NCBI GenBank assembly: GCA_016800925.1
Contig: JABCPU010000306.1
Coordinates: 1 to 64,000 of the forward strand
Reading direction: 5' to 3'
DNA length: 64,000 bases
DNA from: Suillus spraguei
Lineage: Eukaryota > Basidiomycota > Agaricomycetes > Boletales > Suillaceae
The position numbers and the translations under genes are program-made. Below are positions 47,073 through 57,539 of this stretch, in pieces. The notes beneath the pieces were generated by a model. The model did no database searches. It was not told the DNA's origin and saw only the letters and a program-made list of their open reading frames with translations. Every line of letters starts with the position of its first letter. The stretch's first letter is position 1.

Positions 47073-50000
47073 CGTTCCACCTACTTGTCCCCAAGCGTTG
47101 TACCAGACATAAATGGCACATCCCACACGACATCCATCGACTTTGTATTCAACCCAACGACAACACCCTTTGCAGACAACGGAACTTCACCTGAATCTTG
47201 AACCATAGTTACCCTGTCTCCCAAGGCAAAGCGCTGGTTCTGGAGTCGATAGATAGCGTGCGATGGTTTTAGAACTGCGTGACGAGGGATATTCTTCACA
47301 ATGGCTTTCTTGATTCCGGCTTTGGACCTGTTCTTATTGATGTCATCGGCAACCTGTTCAATTTCTTTGACAGTGCTCTAAAGACAGTTTTGAATGAAAC
47401 GTGACTCGGGATAAACGACGATTCCATACCTTCGCTAGGCTGTCCGAGAATAGGGAAACTGGCTCAAGATCTCGGACCCCCTTCGATTTGAACCACGACT
47501 TTACTTCCTTGACCCCAGCATCAGCGTGAAAGTCAAAGATGTCCGTAGCGCGAGCCATATCTATCATCCTAGAGATGAGATCAAGGAATTGTCGGGCAAA
47601 TCCAACAGCTTACCGTCGCCCCCTTGGTCCAGACAGGACCAACCTTATATTCACGAATGAGGTCAACTGCCTTCTCGCTAAACTCCCAATAACGACCAGC
47701 CTTCCGTGAGTAGTCAATAACTTTCAAGCCCTTGGCCTCGAACTTGATGCTCAGTCCGAGATTGTTCTTTTGATGATCGGTGGGAACCATGAAGCTTGAC
47801 GTGATTTTGGAGAGCGCTCTGGGTGACATTCCGATTGTGGAAGCTGCTTTGAACGATGGCAAGTAGTGCTGTGAAATACGATTATCAACAATAATCTTGA
47901 ACTTGTTATTCTCCGTTTTATCTGAAAGGAAGAACTACGAGATCATTTAGAAAGATAAATTGTGGTAGGGCATTGTGACATATTGCCAGAACAACAGACA
48001 AAGCGCTGTCAGTAGTTGAAGACACCTGGGCAGCCACACCATACGCGTGTTCGCCAAGGAAGAAAATGTTCGTTCCGTCAGAAAATTCCTCCGACAGAGG
48101 TGGAGCATCCTTCTCGATGAACCTGGGATCTTCGGATGCAACTTCTGAAATGACCATCTGGACGGCTTGTTCGGGTTCTTTTTCGGGTCCTTCGTAGTCA
48201 TTAACCAATGCGCCTGATTCTAAGCGTTTCAAACCTGCACGAATGTGTAAAGAGCGGACGTCCATAAAGTACCAGCACGCACCTTTTAGCGGACGGACGT
48301 GCACCAGGACATCGACGTGCAACCAGTAATCACTCCACATCTCTTCGAATATAGCGTCTCAATCCGTTCAGCTTTTCCCTTCCAATGGCTCAAGCTCTGG
48401 TGGGAATGCGGATTGGAAACAACATTCGCCAGAGTACCAGGCACGAGTACCAACTTCTCGTACTTGAACAATGAATCGGACACCGCCGTGACCAGCCCTT
48501 CTTGCAAGAAAGGCCAACCGATGAAAGTGCGTTTGCCAACCATTTCCTGGGCGATATCCTCTACCTTGCGGTTTTCGTGAGGATTTTGTATGTGAACTGC
48601 CATTGACTTGTTGCGGCTTTCGGAACGAACCGTGTACATTGACACCGTGAAAGCCTAGTTGTGCTGTGTGGGGTAATGTACTCACAAAGGAAATCCAGCG
48701 AGAGCTTTTGCACCGAGGCATACACCTTCGCATAGCCCAGGGACGAGATGGAGTCCATCAAGAGTTGGAAGGTCGAAGGATTCCATCTTACATGTGCAAC
48801 GATATATAGGAGGGAAGAAATCCGGTAATGATGAAGGATAGACTGTGGACTCTCCAGGACTGAAGATAAATTTGGTACTGGTTCCAAACCCATTGCGGCG
48901 GCGTTCCTCTGGGGTCAACCTATGTTCTCGAGCTGCACACATGGGACGATGACGAACTACAACCAAAAAGCGGAATTTGCTACTCACATTTCATTGCTCG
49001 TAACAGCCGCTGCTCATCAATAAAGGGAATCTTAACGATTGCTTCCCATTCTTGCTTCTTTCCATTTAAGTCTTGCTCAAATTCAAGAGGGTAAAAGTCC
49101 AATATCGGTGAATTTGGATCGTACATTAGGTCCTATGGTTGATTAGTCTAATCCATGACACAGGCCACTGAACATACTTGATATGCTATCGGAATATGTT
49201 CCATGCTTGCAGACGGGAGGACGCCCATCAGTTGTTCGAAAGGACGGAAAGGTTTACACAGCTCGAACATGAACGACTTGTCACCAAGGTCGCGTAAATC
49301 TTGAAGAAAATGTGAACATAGCACAATGAGGACAGGGAATGTAAAAAGTACCAGATATCCGCGGGGCGTGATGGTAATTGTAAAACCAGCCCCAGGAGGC
49401 GATCCCACTGTAATAGTGATGCATAACCCATTGTAGACCCTCTGCGTAGCGGTATATCAAGTCGTCCATCTCTTTAGGGTCATCATAGGAGATTCCAAGT
49501 TTCTCCTGTCGAGCAACCGGTTGGTCTGACGAACGGTATACAAGGCGGGGACGCACCTTGTAATATCCTCTCTTCCATTCGGACATTTTGTCGTTGATGG
49601 ATTGTTCATGTCGTGCGTCAAAACCCCCACCTTCTTCATCATCCACCACAGGGGCCTTGTCGAATTTCTTTGACACTCGATCTACTGCAGCCCTACCTTC
49701 ATCATCATCTTCCTCCACATCTTCCTACTCGCTCTCACTATTACTGTCTCCGTTGGCCTGCTCTGGATCAGTTTCTGCCAAGGGTTCGTCCAAAAATCCT
49801 GGGAGCCGCCATGTGACAAGATTTTGATCCTCTTCATCGTACTCATCCCATGTAACCGACAGATGCAACTCCTCCGCCAGGGTGCTGATGAACTTCCGTT
49901 CCCGAGCGGGAAACGTATTAGGCATTGTCAGGGCCGCAGTACGGTGCTGTGAGGGTTTCCTGGGTTTTGCAATACAAACTGCTGTACTTGATCAAAAATG

Positions 50001-50156
50001 TCTCGTTGAGGGCGCGTAAGAACTAACATGGACTAATTGTTAGTTGTCGACAGGAAGAATGGAAAACTGTACCAAGCTTAGCACGCATGCGCGCAAGTTC
50101 CATTTCTTCTACGTGTTTGCTCCGCTTTCCTTTGAACCAATTCGAGTCCACATATT
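47073..50156 (-). pseudogene. XRN1 (5'-3' exoribonuclease 1) middle and C-terminal part
   Basis: XRN1 degrades decapped mRNA. From 50156 the minus strand reads EYVDSNWFKGKRSKHVEEME, then ARERKFISTLAEELHLSVTW, a TAG at about 49728, GRAAVDRVSKKFDKAPVVDD, RHEQSINDKMSEWKRGYYK, LGISYDDPKEMDDLIYRYAE, GLQWVMHHYYSGIASWGWFY, PFRPFEQLMGVLPSASMEHI, EHRLTPEERRRNGFGTSTKF, PTLDGLHLVPGLCEGVCLG, TAQLGFHGVNVHGS, MVGKRTFIGWPFLQEGLVTA, EEFSDGTNIFFLGEHAYGVA, NNLGLSIKFEAKGLKVIDYS and the SH3/KOW-like ALGDRVTMVQDSGEVPLSAK, ending MDVVWDVPFMSGTTLGD at 47073. The XRN_N nuclease domain and the extreme C-terminus are missing. A nonsense codon and ends cut at repeats show it is not functional. Confidence 0.9.
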
Positions 50157-50208
50157 CTATGGTGTACGGTCTTTCGTCCGCACCCCTGTAGTCGTCCTAG
50201 TATGACAT
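50157..50208 (-). repeat. 52-base repeat, copy iv, right flank of the XRN1 fragment
   Basis: Inverted relative to copy iii. The 36 bases beyond it (gatgacagcatca...ccatccacag...cctac read on the minus strand) are shared with copy ii at 36976-37011, so the homologous segment with copy ii is about 115 bases long. Confidence 0.9.
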
Positions 50209-50509
50209 GTAGGACCTGTGGATGGCATGTATGATGCTGTCATCGAACGCCTACAACGATGGACGGTTCACGAAAGGGACTTGTATACTTAGCAAGCCGT
50301 GTGTCTGCTCTCGCCTGTACCTCCACTCCTTTCCGCTCACTCTGGCGCCTTCAGGTGTCGTTCGCATATGTTCGAGCCACGTCAGCATTTGCTGACGTGC
50401 GCTGGGCAGATGCGTTAAGCACTGGAAAAGGGCTTGTACCTTAAGGGAGAAGAGGCTAATATCGAGGATGGTTGGGATGATATTTTATTAACTTGACCTA
50501 TGTATTCTA
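50209..50509. other. Spacer with a short perfect hairpin
   Basis: A stem acgtcagca/tgctgacgt with a tt loop lies at 50379-50398. A short frame (50259-50444) is not conserved. Nothing else is seen. Confidence 0.4.
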
Positions 50510-51710
50510 CATTGTTACAGAACTGGGTTGTTGGGAGAGTTCAGTGCGTACGTGTTTTGGATCTCGTGGTACGTGTGGGTATTGGACCTGAGTCGGCCCC
50601 TCTTTCTCTTACCAACCCTTTCTGCCTTGTCCCTCTGCCTCCAAGCCTCAGCAGCACTCCTGGCGCCCTGAAAAAGATCCCAAGTATCACACAACAGCAT
50701 AAGTCGCTGTTGAAATTCTCGAGACTCGTCCGTCGGTTGTGGGTAGCGTTCCAGAACAAGCCGACCAATTTGATCTCGGTCGCACTTTGGCCCTGCGTTT
50801 ATGACAACAAACGGAGGCGTGATATGAGATAGAAGGGGCGGAAGATCAGAGTAAGGATATGGATAAGTTATTGCTGATTGCTCTTGCTCTTGCCTCGTAA
50901 GCGTTGTTGCGGGGTAGTTGGCCACCATGGTATATTGCCTCAACCTTCGGAATTTCCACTGCATGAAAGTGAGTATTTCAGTGGTTGGCAATACTATGAG
51001 AAACCTACCTTTTGTTGAAAAGATAGAGGGGCCTCACCAGATGACATACTTTTCCTCCATGCAATAACTGTCTTGACATAATCATATACGTCTTGCAGCG
51101 CGTGAATATCCGGTAAAAGAAACCAGTAGTTCCTATCGAAAGATTTATGCCAATCACCAGTTACTGCGGATTAACATCAGCATTTGAAGCTCGCAGAAGA
51201 TACAATGTGGCGTACAACAGAACAAATTTAATCTACTATCAACCTGAAATTTTGTATATTCTATGTGAAGGCAATATTCATAGAGGATGAACTAAAAAAA
51301 CATAAGCATTGCACATCCCATAACTTGCACACTGCTTACCTCATTGAATTGGCTCTTGCGTTGAACGATGTGAGCAATCTCCAGAAAATCATCTTTATGT
51401 TCCAGCCAGCGTAATGAGGCATTTCCGTCCCGATTGGCCGTAGACCTTGGCACAAATTTTTTTGAATACCTTGCGGGTTCCAGAAGAAAGAGCAGATTGG
51501 GTTTGTGAGCGATTAGTAGGAGTTGAATAGTTAGTGGGAGTCTTTTTCTTTGTCGGGGTGAATTCGTCGTAGCTACTTTCTAGGAGATCTGGACTTGGGG
51601 TTTTAATACGGTCGTGGTTGATGTTATAGTCAGAATCGATATCGCGGCCTGAAGATTCAGGGTTCCGAACAGACGGTTCTGAGCAGAGCGACTCATCTCA
51701 TACATATACA
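50510..51710 (-). CDS. Unidentified gene; its 3' end is the right inverted-repeat arm (50510-51087)
   Basis: Minus-strand exons: ESSGRDIDSDYNINHDRIKT, PSPDLLESSYDEFTPTKKKT, ARYSKKFVPRSTANRDGNA, SLRWLEHKDDFLEIAHIVQR, KSQFNE, intron, VTGDWHKSFDRNYWFLLPDI, HALQDVYDYVKTVIAWRKSM, SSGEAPLSFQQK, intron, WKFRRLRQYTMVANYPATTL and on to NNPVL. The joins from 51180 on are in frame; the one near 51470 needs an unverified splice. The N-terminus abuts the Tc1 remnant near 51715 and is probably lost. I know no function. The second copy of the 3' end at 46070-46647 is inverted and identical in protein. Confidence 0.5.
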
Positions 51711-51719
51711 AAGTATTTA

Positions 51720-51754
51720 CTTGTTCAATTAGGAAATGTTGGACTTAGTGAAAT
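51720..51754 (+). repeat. Tc1 terminal-repeat remnant adjoining the complete element
   Basis: Bases 51723-51753 (gttcaattaggaaatgttgg and acttagtgaaat) match positions 43-75 of the same terminal repeat. They sit directly before the TA of the complete element, so one family member inserted in or next to another. Confidence 0.75.
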
Positions 51755-51756
51755 TA

Positions 51757-52795
51757 CAGCTCTTTGCATAAAGGATGGCAGTGGCGTCATTTTTTCGTTC
51801 AATTAGGAAATGTTAGACTTGGTGAAATTTCGCTCACTGCACACCATACACCATCTTCTCTTCAAATCATTATTATGGTGTTTATAACTATCGCTGCATC
51901 TAAAAAATACAAGAGTCTACTAGATTATGACAGCCTGAGTGACCTCGATTCCATTTCTAATGGCCCTGATGACAACAATACTCGAATCGAGGGACCTTCA
52001 GAGGATGACATGGATGAGGAACCCGACTCTAACGACGATGGCGAAGATGACAAGCCTGTGCAGTCCTCGAGCCTTCAACAACTGTTGCAGCAACAATACC
52101 ATCTAGTGTGAGGGCTTCTGTGGATGTCCGGCGTCCACGCACAAACACCTACTTTTTCTGTGCGCGTGTGCCTGTTTTTGATCGACCATAGCGTCTACTG
52201 AGTGTGCGCTCGTCCTTTCATGTCTCGTCAATGAATCCTAACTCCTGTGGATCATACTGAGCCATACGTGCGATAAACTCACAGAGTTTCGTTGCGTTCC
52301 TTGGCAATGCGCTTGAGTTTTTTGTAGCTCACATTAGCACGCTCGAGCTCGCGAAAGATTGTTGTGAAATGTACAGATATGAATTGATTTGTTGCAAGGA
52401 GGTGCGTGAGTTCGTCCAAAAAATAGTCAGGATTTTGCCTTATGAGACGAAGCAGACAATCAATATCTTCATGATCAAGAGCACGCAGACGACCACGTAA
52501 TGTAGGTCGATGGTTCACGACGTCGCCGGTTTCGCGCCAGAGCTTCAAAATCCGAAACCAGGTGCGCTCGGAAAATCCACAGGAATCTAGGATATTGCGG
52601 AGGCTTAGAAGGTCTCGCTCATGGAGTCGGATTGCTGCAAGTTTCACATCGCGACTGATCTTGCGAAATCCCATGTTGCAGAGATGATAATGATGATAGT
52701 ATAGTAAGGCTACATGAGCGAAATTTCACTAAGTCTAATGTTTCCTAATTGAACGAAAAAAATGACGCCACTGCCATCCTTTATGCAAAGAGCTG
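51757..52795 (-). mobile_element. Complete-ended, internally deleted Tc1/mariner-type element, 1039 bases
   Basis: Both ends begin cagctctttgcataaagg and are inverted repeats of 80 and 81 bases (51757-51836; 52715-52795). The target duplication is TA (51755-51756; 52796-52797), as expected for Tc1/mariner. Inside, the transposase on the minus strand occupies 52674-52070. Bases 51837-52070 carry unrelated plus-strand sequence with an acidic frame (LDYDSLSDLDSISNGPDDN, EDDMDEEPDSNDDGEDDKP), possibly captured. About 0.8 kb of a full element (usually near 1.8 kb) is missing. It is probably movable only in trans. Confidence 0.9.
52070..52674 (-). pseudogene. Tc1-type transposase, truncated
   Basis: It starts MGFRKISRDVKLAAIRLHER, continues with two helix-turn-helix units (ILDSCGFSERTWFRILKLW; NPDYFLDELTHLLATNQ), KKLKRIAKERNETL and a TGA. 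After that frame change the catalytic part is readable: FIARMAQYDPQELGFIDET, TLSRRYGRSKTGTRAQKK, TLDGIVAATVVEG. D in GFIDET is the first residue of the DDE/D triad. The other two acidic residues are missing. The stop plus the frameshift make it inactive. Confidence 0.85.
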
Positions 52796-52995
52796 TAAAC
52801 AATGAGTAAAGCACAAGCCTGTGATTTCACGTTGACATACCCTTTCGTTGATCAGACTGAGCAGCCGAAGGGGATCAACAAGGATAGCAGATGCGTGCAT
52901 GTGAAGTTGCGAAGCACCAAATAGCAGAGGCGTGATTAACGATCCTGCGACAATCAAATCCGACCCCTGAATATCATATCATCAGTTTCAATCAG

Positions 52996-53697
52996 TCCGA
53001 AGTGGATTATCCTTACTGGTCTATCATTGTGCATGGTCGCCACCTTACTGCTGGCGCTCGGTGGGGGAAAGCCCGAAAACTATTGGCCATTTGTATTCCC
53101 AGCATTTGTACTTGGCAGCGCCGGAGTCATGGTTGCTTTCTCACATACGAAGTAAGTTTCAAATAATAGCAGTTTTCCGAGCACGGTTTACTTGCTTCAT
53201 AGTATCGCTATTTTCCAAGCTGCGCCTTCATCCATGTCCGGCACAGTTGGTGCTATGTTTAACGGCGCGCTTCAATTTGGATCCGCAATTGGTCTTGCTG
53301 CTATAACCTCAATAGAGACCTCCGTGGAGGCTACTCATGGAGGTTCGCACGAGTACGCGGGAAGAGCTGCGTCGTTTTGGTTCATCCTTGGGATTGTTAC
53401 TCTTCAATTCATTTTGATATCAATATTTTACGACTGCAGTACGGACCACAAACCCTGACCCCGGGCCTATGCAGCATTCTACGCCACACAGTACGACGGG
53501 CTGTGGCAAAAAACTTAATGATAGTAGGAATATAACCACCACAACTGAAGTCAACTAAGGTGTACATTTCTTCAGACGACTTGCCAAGACATGTTATCAC
53601 TACACACTATTACTTTCTCAGGTTTGGAGAAAACTTCACTCATAGTGTATTTGTATGCATGACGATCTTGACCGCAAATAGAGACTTGACGATTCTT
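52996..53697 (+). pseudogene. DHA2-type MFS transporter 3' end, block D copy
   Basis: It matches A from 14146 to about 14863. The frame reads PKWIILTGLSLCMVATLLLA, GKPENYWPFVFPAFVLGSAG, VMVAFSHTK, intron, IAIFQAAPSSMSGTVGAMFN, GSAIGLAAITSIETSVEATH and SFWFILGIVTLQFILISIFY, then ends early at KP-TGA because a short deletion removes the QPKYYDNPG part. It starts exactly where the inverted copy of A 15096-15293 ends, so an inversion breakpoint lies at 52995/52996. Confidence 0.85.
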
Positions 53698-53949
53698 ACT
53701 GCTTATTGGTCACAGAACAGACGTAGATCCAACAATTGGTAGGGGTTTGTATAGGCGTTGACTGTTCCCAGAGAACTCAGGCCTTCAATATATCATCATT
53801 TTCCATGGCGGACCCACTATCTATCCCACGCTGGATTACAACCCTCGAACGAGTTGGCTCGATGTTAGTTGTCGATTTACACATCGTGAATGAACATAAA
53901 CTACTTGCAGCAAGTTGGGATCAGTGGGAAGATGGGACGCACGCCAGCT

Positions 53950-55445
53950 TCTAGCTCATCAAATACGATTAGGCATCCTCGTCCCTGATCCAGCACGACG
54001 TGGAACACCTTGTAATGCCTTGTCCAAGATCATCTGGGATAGCCTGAAACACGACATCAACTACTCTTCACAGAGAAAATTTAATATGCACTTGGCCTCA
54101 ACGTCCTGCCGTCCTTGCCCAACCTGTTCGGCCACGTAGTCAATCTCTATCACTGAGTATGGCTCAGCGATACGCAGCAGGTTTTTCTGAATAAGGGTGT
54201 CGTAAAGTGCTGCAAGATGCGAGCGAATGGTGGGGTCTGGTGAGAGTTCTGTGTAGCAATGACAGGTTAGCAACGAGTTGTGTGGGATGAGTTTAACGTA
54301 CCGCGTTTGTAATTCCGAAGAAAATCTGCCAGGGTTCTAATGGGCAAGCGCTATGGCACGCATGCTTTCGATCTCGTGGAGCTGAGCGTAACACACACCA
54401 AGCTTGACAGAGAGAAGTGATGTTACATCTTCAGGCTGGAAGGCACGTTCAGACTGACAAGCAAATTTCAAATCAGTAGCGACGCACCATATTCAACATG
54501 ACCTTGCACAAAAGGATGTACTTGACAGCATTCAGCGCTGCTGGGTCATCCTGCGATGACATACTCTCAAAGGTCTCATAGAAATATGAGCATGCAGTAG
54601 CGTAATCCTTGTCCTCTGCATGGAGAATACCGGCTTGGAGGTCTAACGCTGCTTGAAGATGAGGAGGACAATATATTGAGTTTGCAGCAGTCCTGGCGGA
54701 AGTGAGGGCAGCCTTTGCATTTCATGGACGTAAGGGCACATGATGAGAATACCCGGATGGCACCTGAAGGACTAACCTTGGACTTCGAGGGGTTTCCAAT
54801 GCCACGGTAGACGCGACTCTCTGTATTTCGGTAAGAATCATCTTGTTATCTAACCTCTTCAACTCTGTCAAGAGTGCGTCGATTCGCGCTAAGGTTAACA
54901 TGTACTGCAGTGCTTCAAGTTGCCTGTACCAATGGTCAGCATCATTGTAAGAAGTAGAAATGTTTCTTACAGGGAAACAAGTCAAATTTCCAAGCTATGT
55001 TTGAGGAATACGCGCTTTTCACGCTTTGACCACTCAATGTTATCGGTCAGGACGTCAATCTGGGTTTGCTGGCTGTTGGGGATAGAGTTGGGAGTGTGCG
55101 TACTACAAGGCAGACATCAATAAAGTAAAGCAGGCCAAGGACAGAGGACGCTCACTCAGCTTAGCAGTCTTTGCCTTGGCAGTTTAAGACATGAATGATC
55201 TCGAGAGTGTGATAACTTGCGCTAAGCTACTGGCATCTCTGTCTGGAGTCAAGGCTTGCGTAAAACAATGGACTTTGCAAGACTCACCTTTGATCTCAAT
55301 AGAGGTCTGCGAGTTTGATCAAGGCCGATTCTTAGTCACGCATGGGCTGTTCCTTGTCAGCACTAGCAGCCAAGACATGCACTGTTTGGCGTACCTGTAG
55401 AATCCAATATTTGTTTGTAAATCTTCTCTGCACGCTTTGGGTTAA
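53950..55445 (-). pseudogene. RPN6/PSMD11 (26S proteasome lid subunit)
   Basis: RPN6 clamps the proteasome lid to the core and base through a PCI domain. Minus-strand exons in order: NPKRAEKIYKQILDST; SALIKLADLY-stop-DQ; ALTPDRDASSLAQVITLSRS, FMS-stop-[161 protein letters not shown]-stop; SPDPTIRSHLAALYDTLIQK, NLLRIAEPYSVIEIDYVAEQ, VGQGRQDVEAK; LSQMILDKALQGV, frameshift, VLDQGRGCLIVFDE. At least four nonsense codons and several frameshifts are present, but the introns are retained, so it arose by DNA duplication and not from mRNA. Confidence 0.9.
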
Positions 55446-55938
55446 AGGACGCAAGATCTGCAGCTTACTTGAGGAGGTCTTCAGTAGATGTCACGATTCT
55501 ATACCAGTAGTTGAAAGTGTTCATGTCTTCACACCGTGGGAACAGGAGCTTGTGAGACGCGTCCAAGAGAAGCTCCCTAACACTAGTACTAAGGCAGCCC
55601 TGCGGATGCATCATGCGTGCAAAAGTGGAAGTTCAAGGCATGAAAATGAATTATTGATGTATTCAAAATTAGCGTCTGGGTGGATCCATTCGTACGTTGC
55701 ACGTGAAGATGATTCACTCAAGTTACAGAAGAACAAATGGGAATTGCGGCCTTGGTAGTTGGCAGAGATGCACGATGTAAGAAGTGTTGGAACGAACGCT
55801 GACTCAACCTGCGTCAAGCGCTAATATAAGTGCAGGCCTAAACATGGTTACAGAAATGGCAAATGCCATATATTCAAAGGATACGTTCAGATTACATTTT
55901 AAGCTTCAAGTATCTAGTAATTGTGATGCAAAGACTTA
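55446..55938. other. Spacer with unassigned ORFs
   Basis: Plus-strand 55342-55758 and minus-strand 55611-55817 are open but show no family motif. The RPN6 N-terminus is not found here. Confidence 0.35.
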
Positions 55939-57402
55939 TCATGGTTCATTATCGTAAACTGCGCGGAATATGGCAATCATATGGGTCCTGTCGTCAACAG
56001 CGGTCAGACCTAGAATGCTCTCTGCGATGGCCTTCTCTGTTGAGGTGTGAGCTGCAATATCTCCGTAAGTCCTGATATGGTTAGGATGAATGAGTAATCG
56101 GAGAGTCGGATGGTCCTGCCCAATGGCCTTCCAATATTCTGATATGTCATTGGAACCCTGAAACATCACCTCTGCTTCAGTCATTATTGCGGTTCGGACA
56201 GTAAGATCATCTCCTGGGTTTGAATTGGCCTTCCCGTCTTTCCACTCTCTCCAGCCCTTGTGCCCGCACATTATAGCAAGCTGATCACGGCCCATGTCAA
56301 GGAGTACCCGTCGTCGGATCTTATCAATTGCAACTTTATCCTGTAAGGCCCAAATATGAGTGTGACAAGCGACAACAACAAAAAAACACAAGACGAACGC
56401 CCAAAACAGCTCTGGTGGTTTCATCCATTTTATCACTGAGCTCATTGTTGTTGTACTTCAGTCGAGCATTGTCCTGCTTCAACTCTTCGATGTCAGTCTT
56501 CAGCCCAGCAAGCTCATCGACATCATGCTTCAGTCCAGTATTTTCCCACCTCAGCTCCTCGACATCATGCTTCAGTCCAGTATTTTCCCACCTCAGCTCC
56601 TCGACAACCTGCCTCAGCTCTCCGATGTCGTGCTTTATCCCAGCACTTTCCTGCCTCAGCTCATTATTTTCCCGCCTTAGCTCAGTATTTTCCCGCCTCA
56701 GCTCTTCGACGTTGTGCATGAGGGCAGTATTTACCTGCCTCAGCTCAGTCATGTCACGCCCAAATCTTTCCTCCATTGCCTCGAATCTAAGAAGAAGCAT
56801 ATCATGGTCAACTGAGAACATAAACATTAGTTGAACGGTCATATGAATTGAAGGCCATGAAAACACACCCGGTTTAATATAGCACTTGGTGCTCTCCTCT
56901 CTAGCCAATGGGGCGACATTTTTTTGAGTATTGATGTCACGTACTTCATGGATGGCGGATTGAAGCGCATCAACAAAGGGCGAGGGCGTCAAGAGCTGTC
57001 CATTAGGAGACTCTGGGTATACAACCATCGTGAGATTACCCTTCAGACTGCAGATGGTGGTATTATTGTCCTTTGGAGCTGATCAAGTGTTACAATCAGC
57101 ATCCATTGTGAATATGTGTGTAATAATGGCATCGGCGACATACCTGGGTAGAAATCGGTACAATCGGGGTCTATGGAGACGGGCGGCACACCGGAAAGTG
57201 TATTCAGATGTTCCTTGATTGCTACCATCCCTTCCTGCTTAGCTCTGGCAACAGTTACATTACCTGGTAAGTCTATAGATTTCTGCAACTTTGTCTCCGC
57301 ATAGAGTACCACAACTTGCTTGCGATTGGGTGGCATTGCATTGTCTAAACGGTAGTCAAGTGGTATACGGGCATGCTCAATTCTTAAAGTTGTCAAGGTC
57401 AA
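55939..57402 (-). CDS. Agaricomycete coiled-coil protein, apparently intact
   Basis: Exon 1 (from MTLTTLRIEHARIPLDYRL or the later MPPNRKQVVVLYAE) contains SIDLPGNVTVARAKQEGMVA and DPDCTDFYPG. After an intron (about 57070-57143), MVVYPESPNGQLLTPSPFVD, SAIHEVRDINTQKN and YIKPG. A 57-base intron (gtgtgttttc to tgttctcag) leads to DHDMLLLRFEAMEERFGRD and about 110 residues of strict heptads (ELRRENTELRRENNELRQES, VEELRWENTGLKHDVEEL). A third intron (gtcttgtgtt to gccttacag) leads to VAIDKIRRRVLLDMGRDQLA, GHKGWREWKDGK and HTSTEKAIAESILGLTAVDD, ending AVYDNEP. No lesion was found. The C-terminal domain recurs in agaricomycetes without known role. The repeated codons in the coil suggest recent internal duplication. 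Confidence 0.6.
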
Positions 57403-57539
57403 GCGTTGTCAAGTTGCAGCCAAACAATGATGTAAGCCACCAAATGTGGATCGCTGACTAACTCAATCCCAACTATTCACTATGCCAGACCCATCGTTTG
57501 TAGGGGCGCGTCGAACGTTGCTTTGTGTTCTCTGCTTAA

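Noticed and set aside
53800..53900. Plus-strand TTLERVGSMLVVDL resembling the RPN6 C-terminus (inverted piece)
   Set aside because: The match is very short, and the minus strand just upstream already carries the normal RPN6 order. Probably chance.
56328..56834. Ser/Cys-rich plus-strand ORF with repeated PVFSHLSSSTSCFS
   Set aside because: It is the antisense of the coiled-coil heptads of the minus-strand gene.
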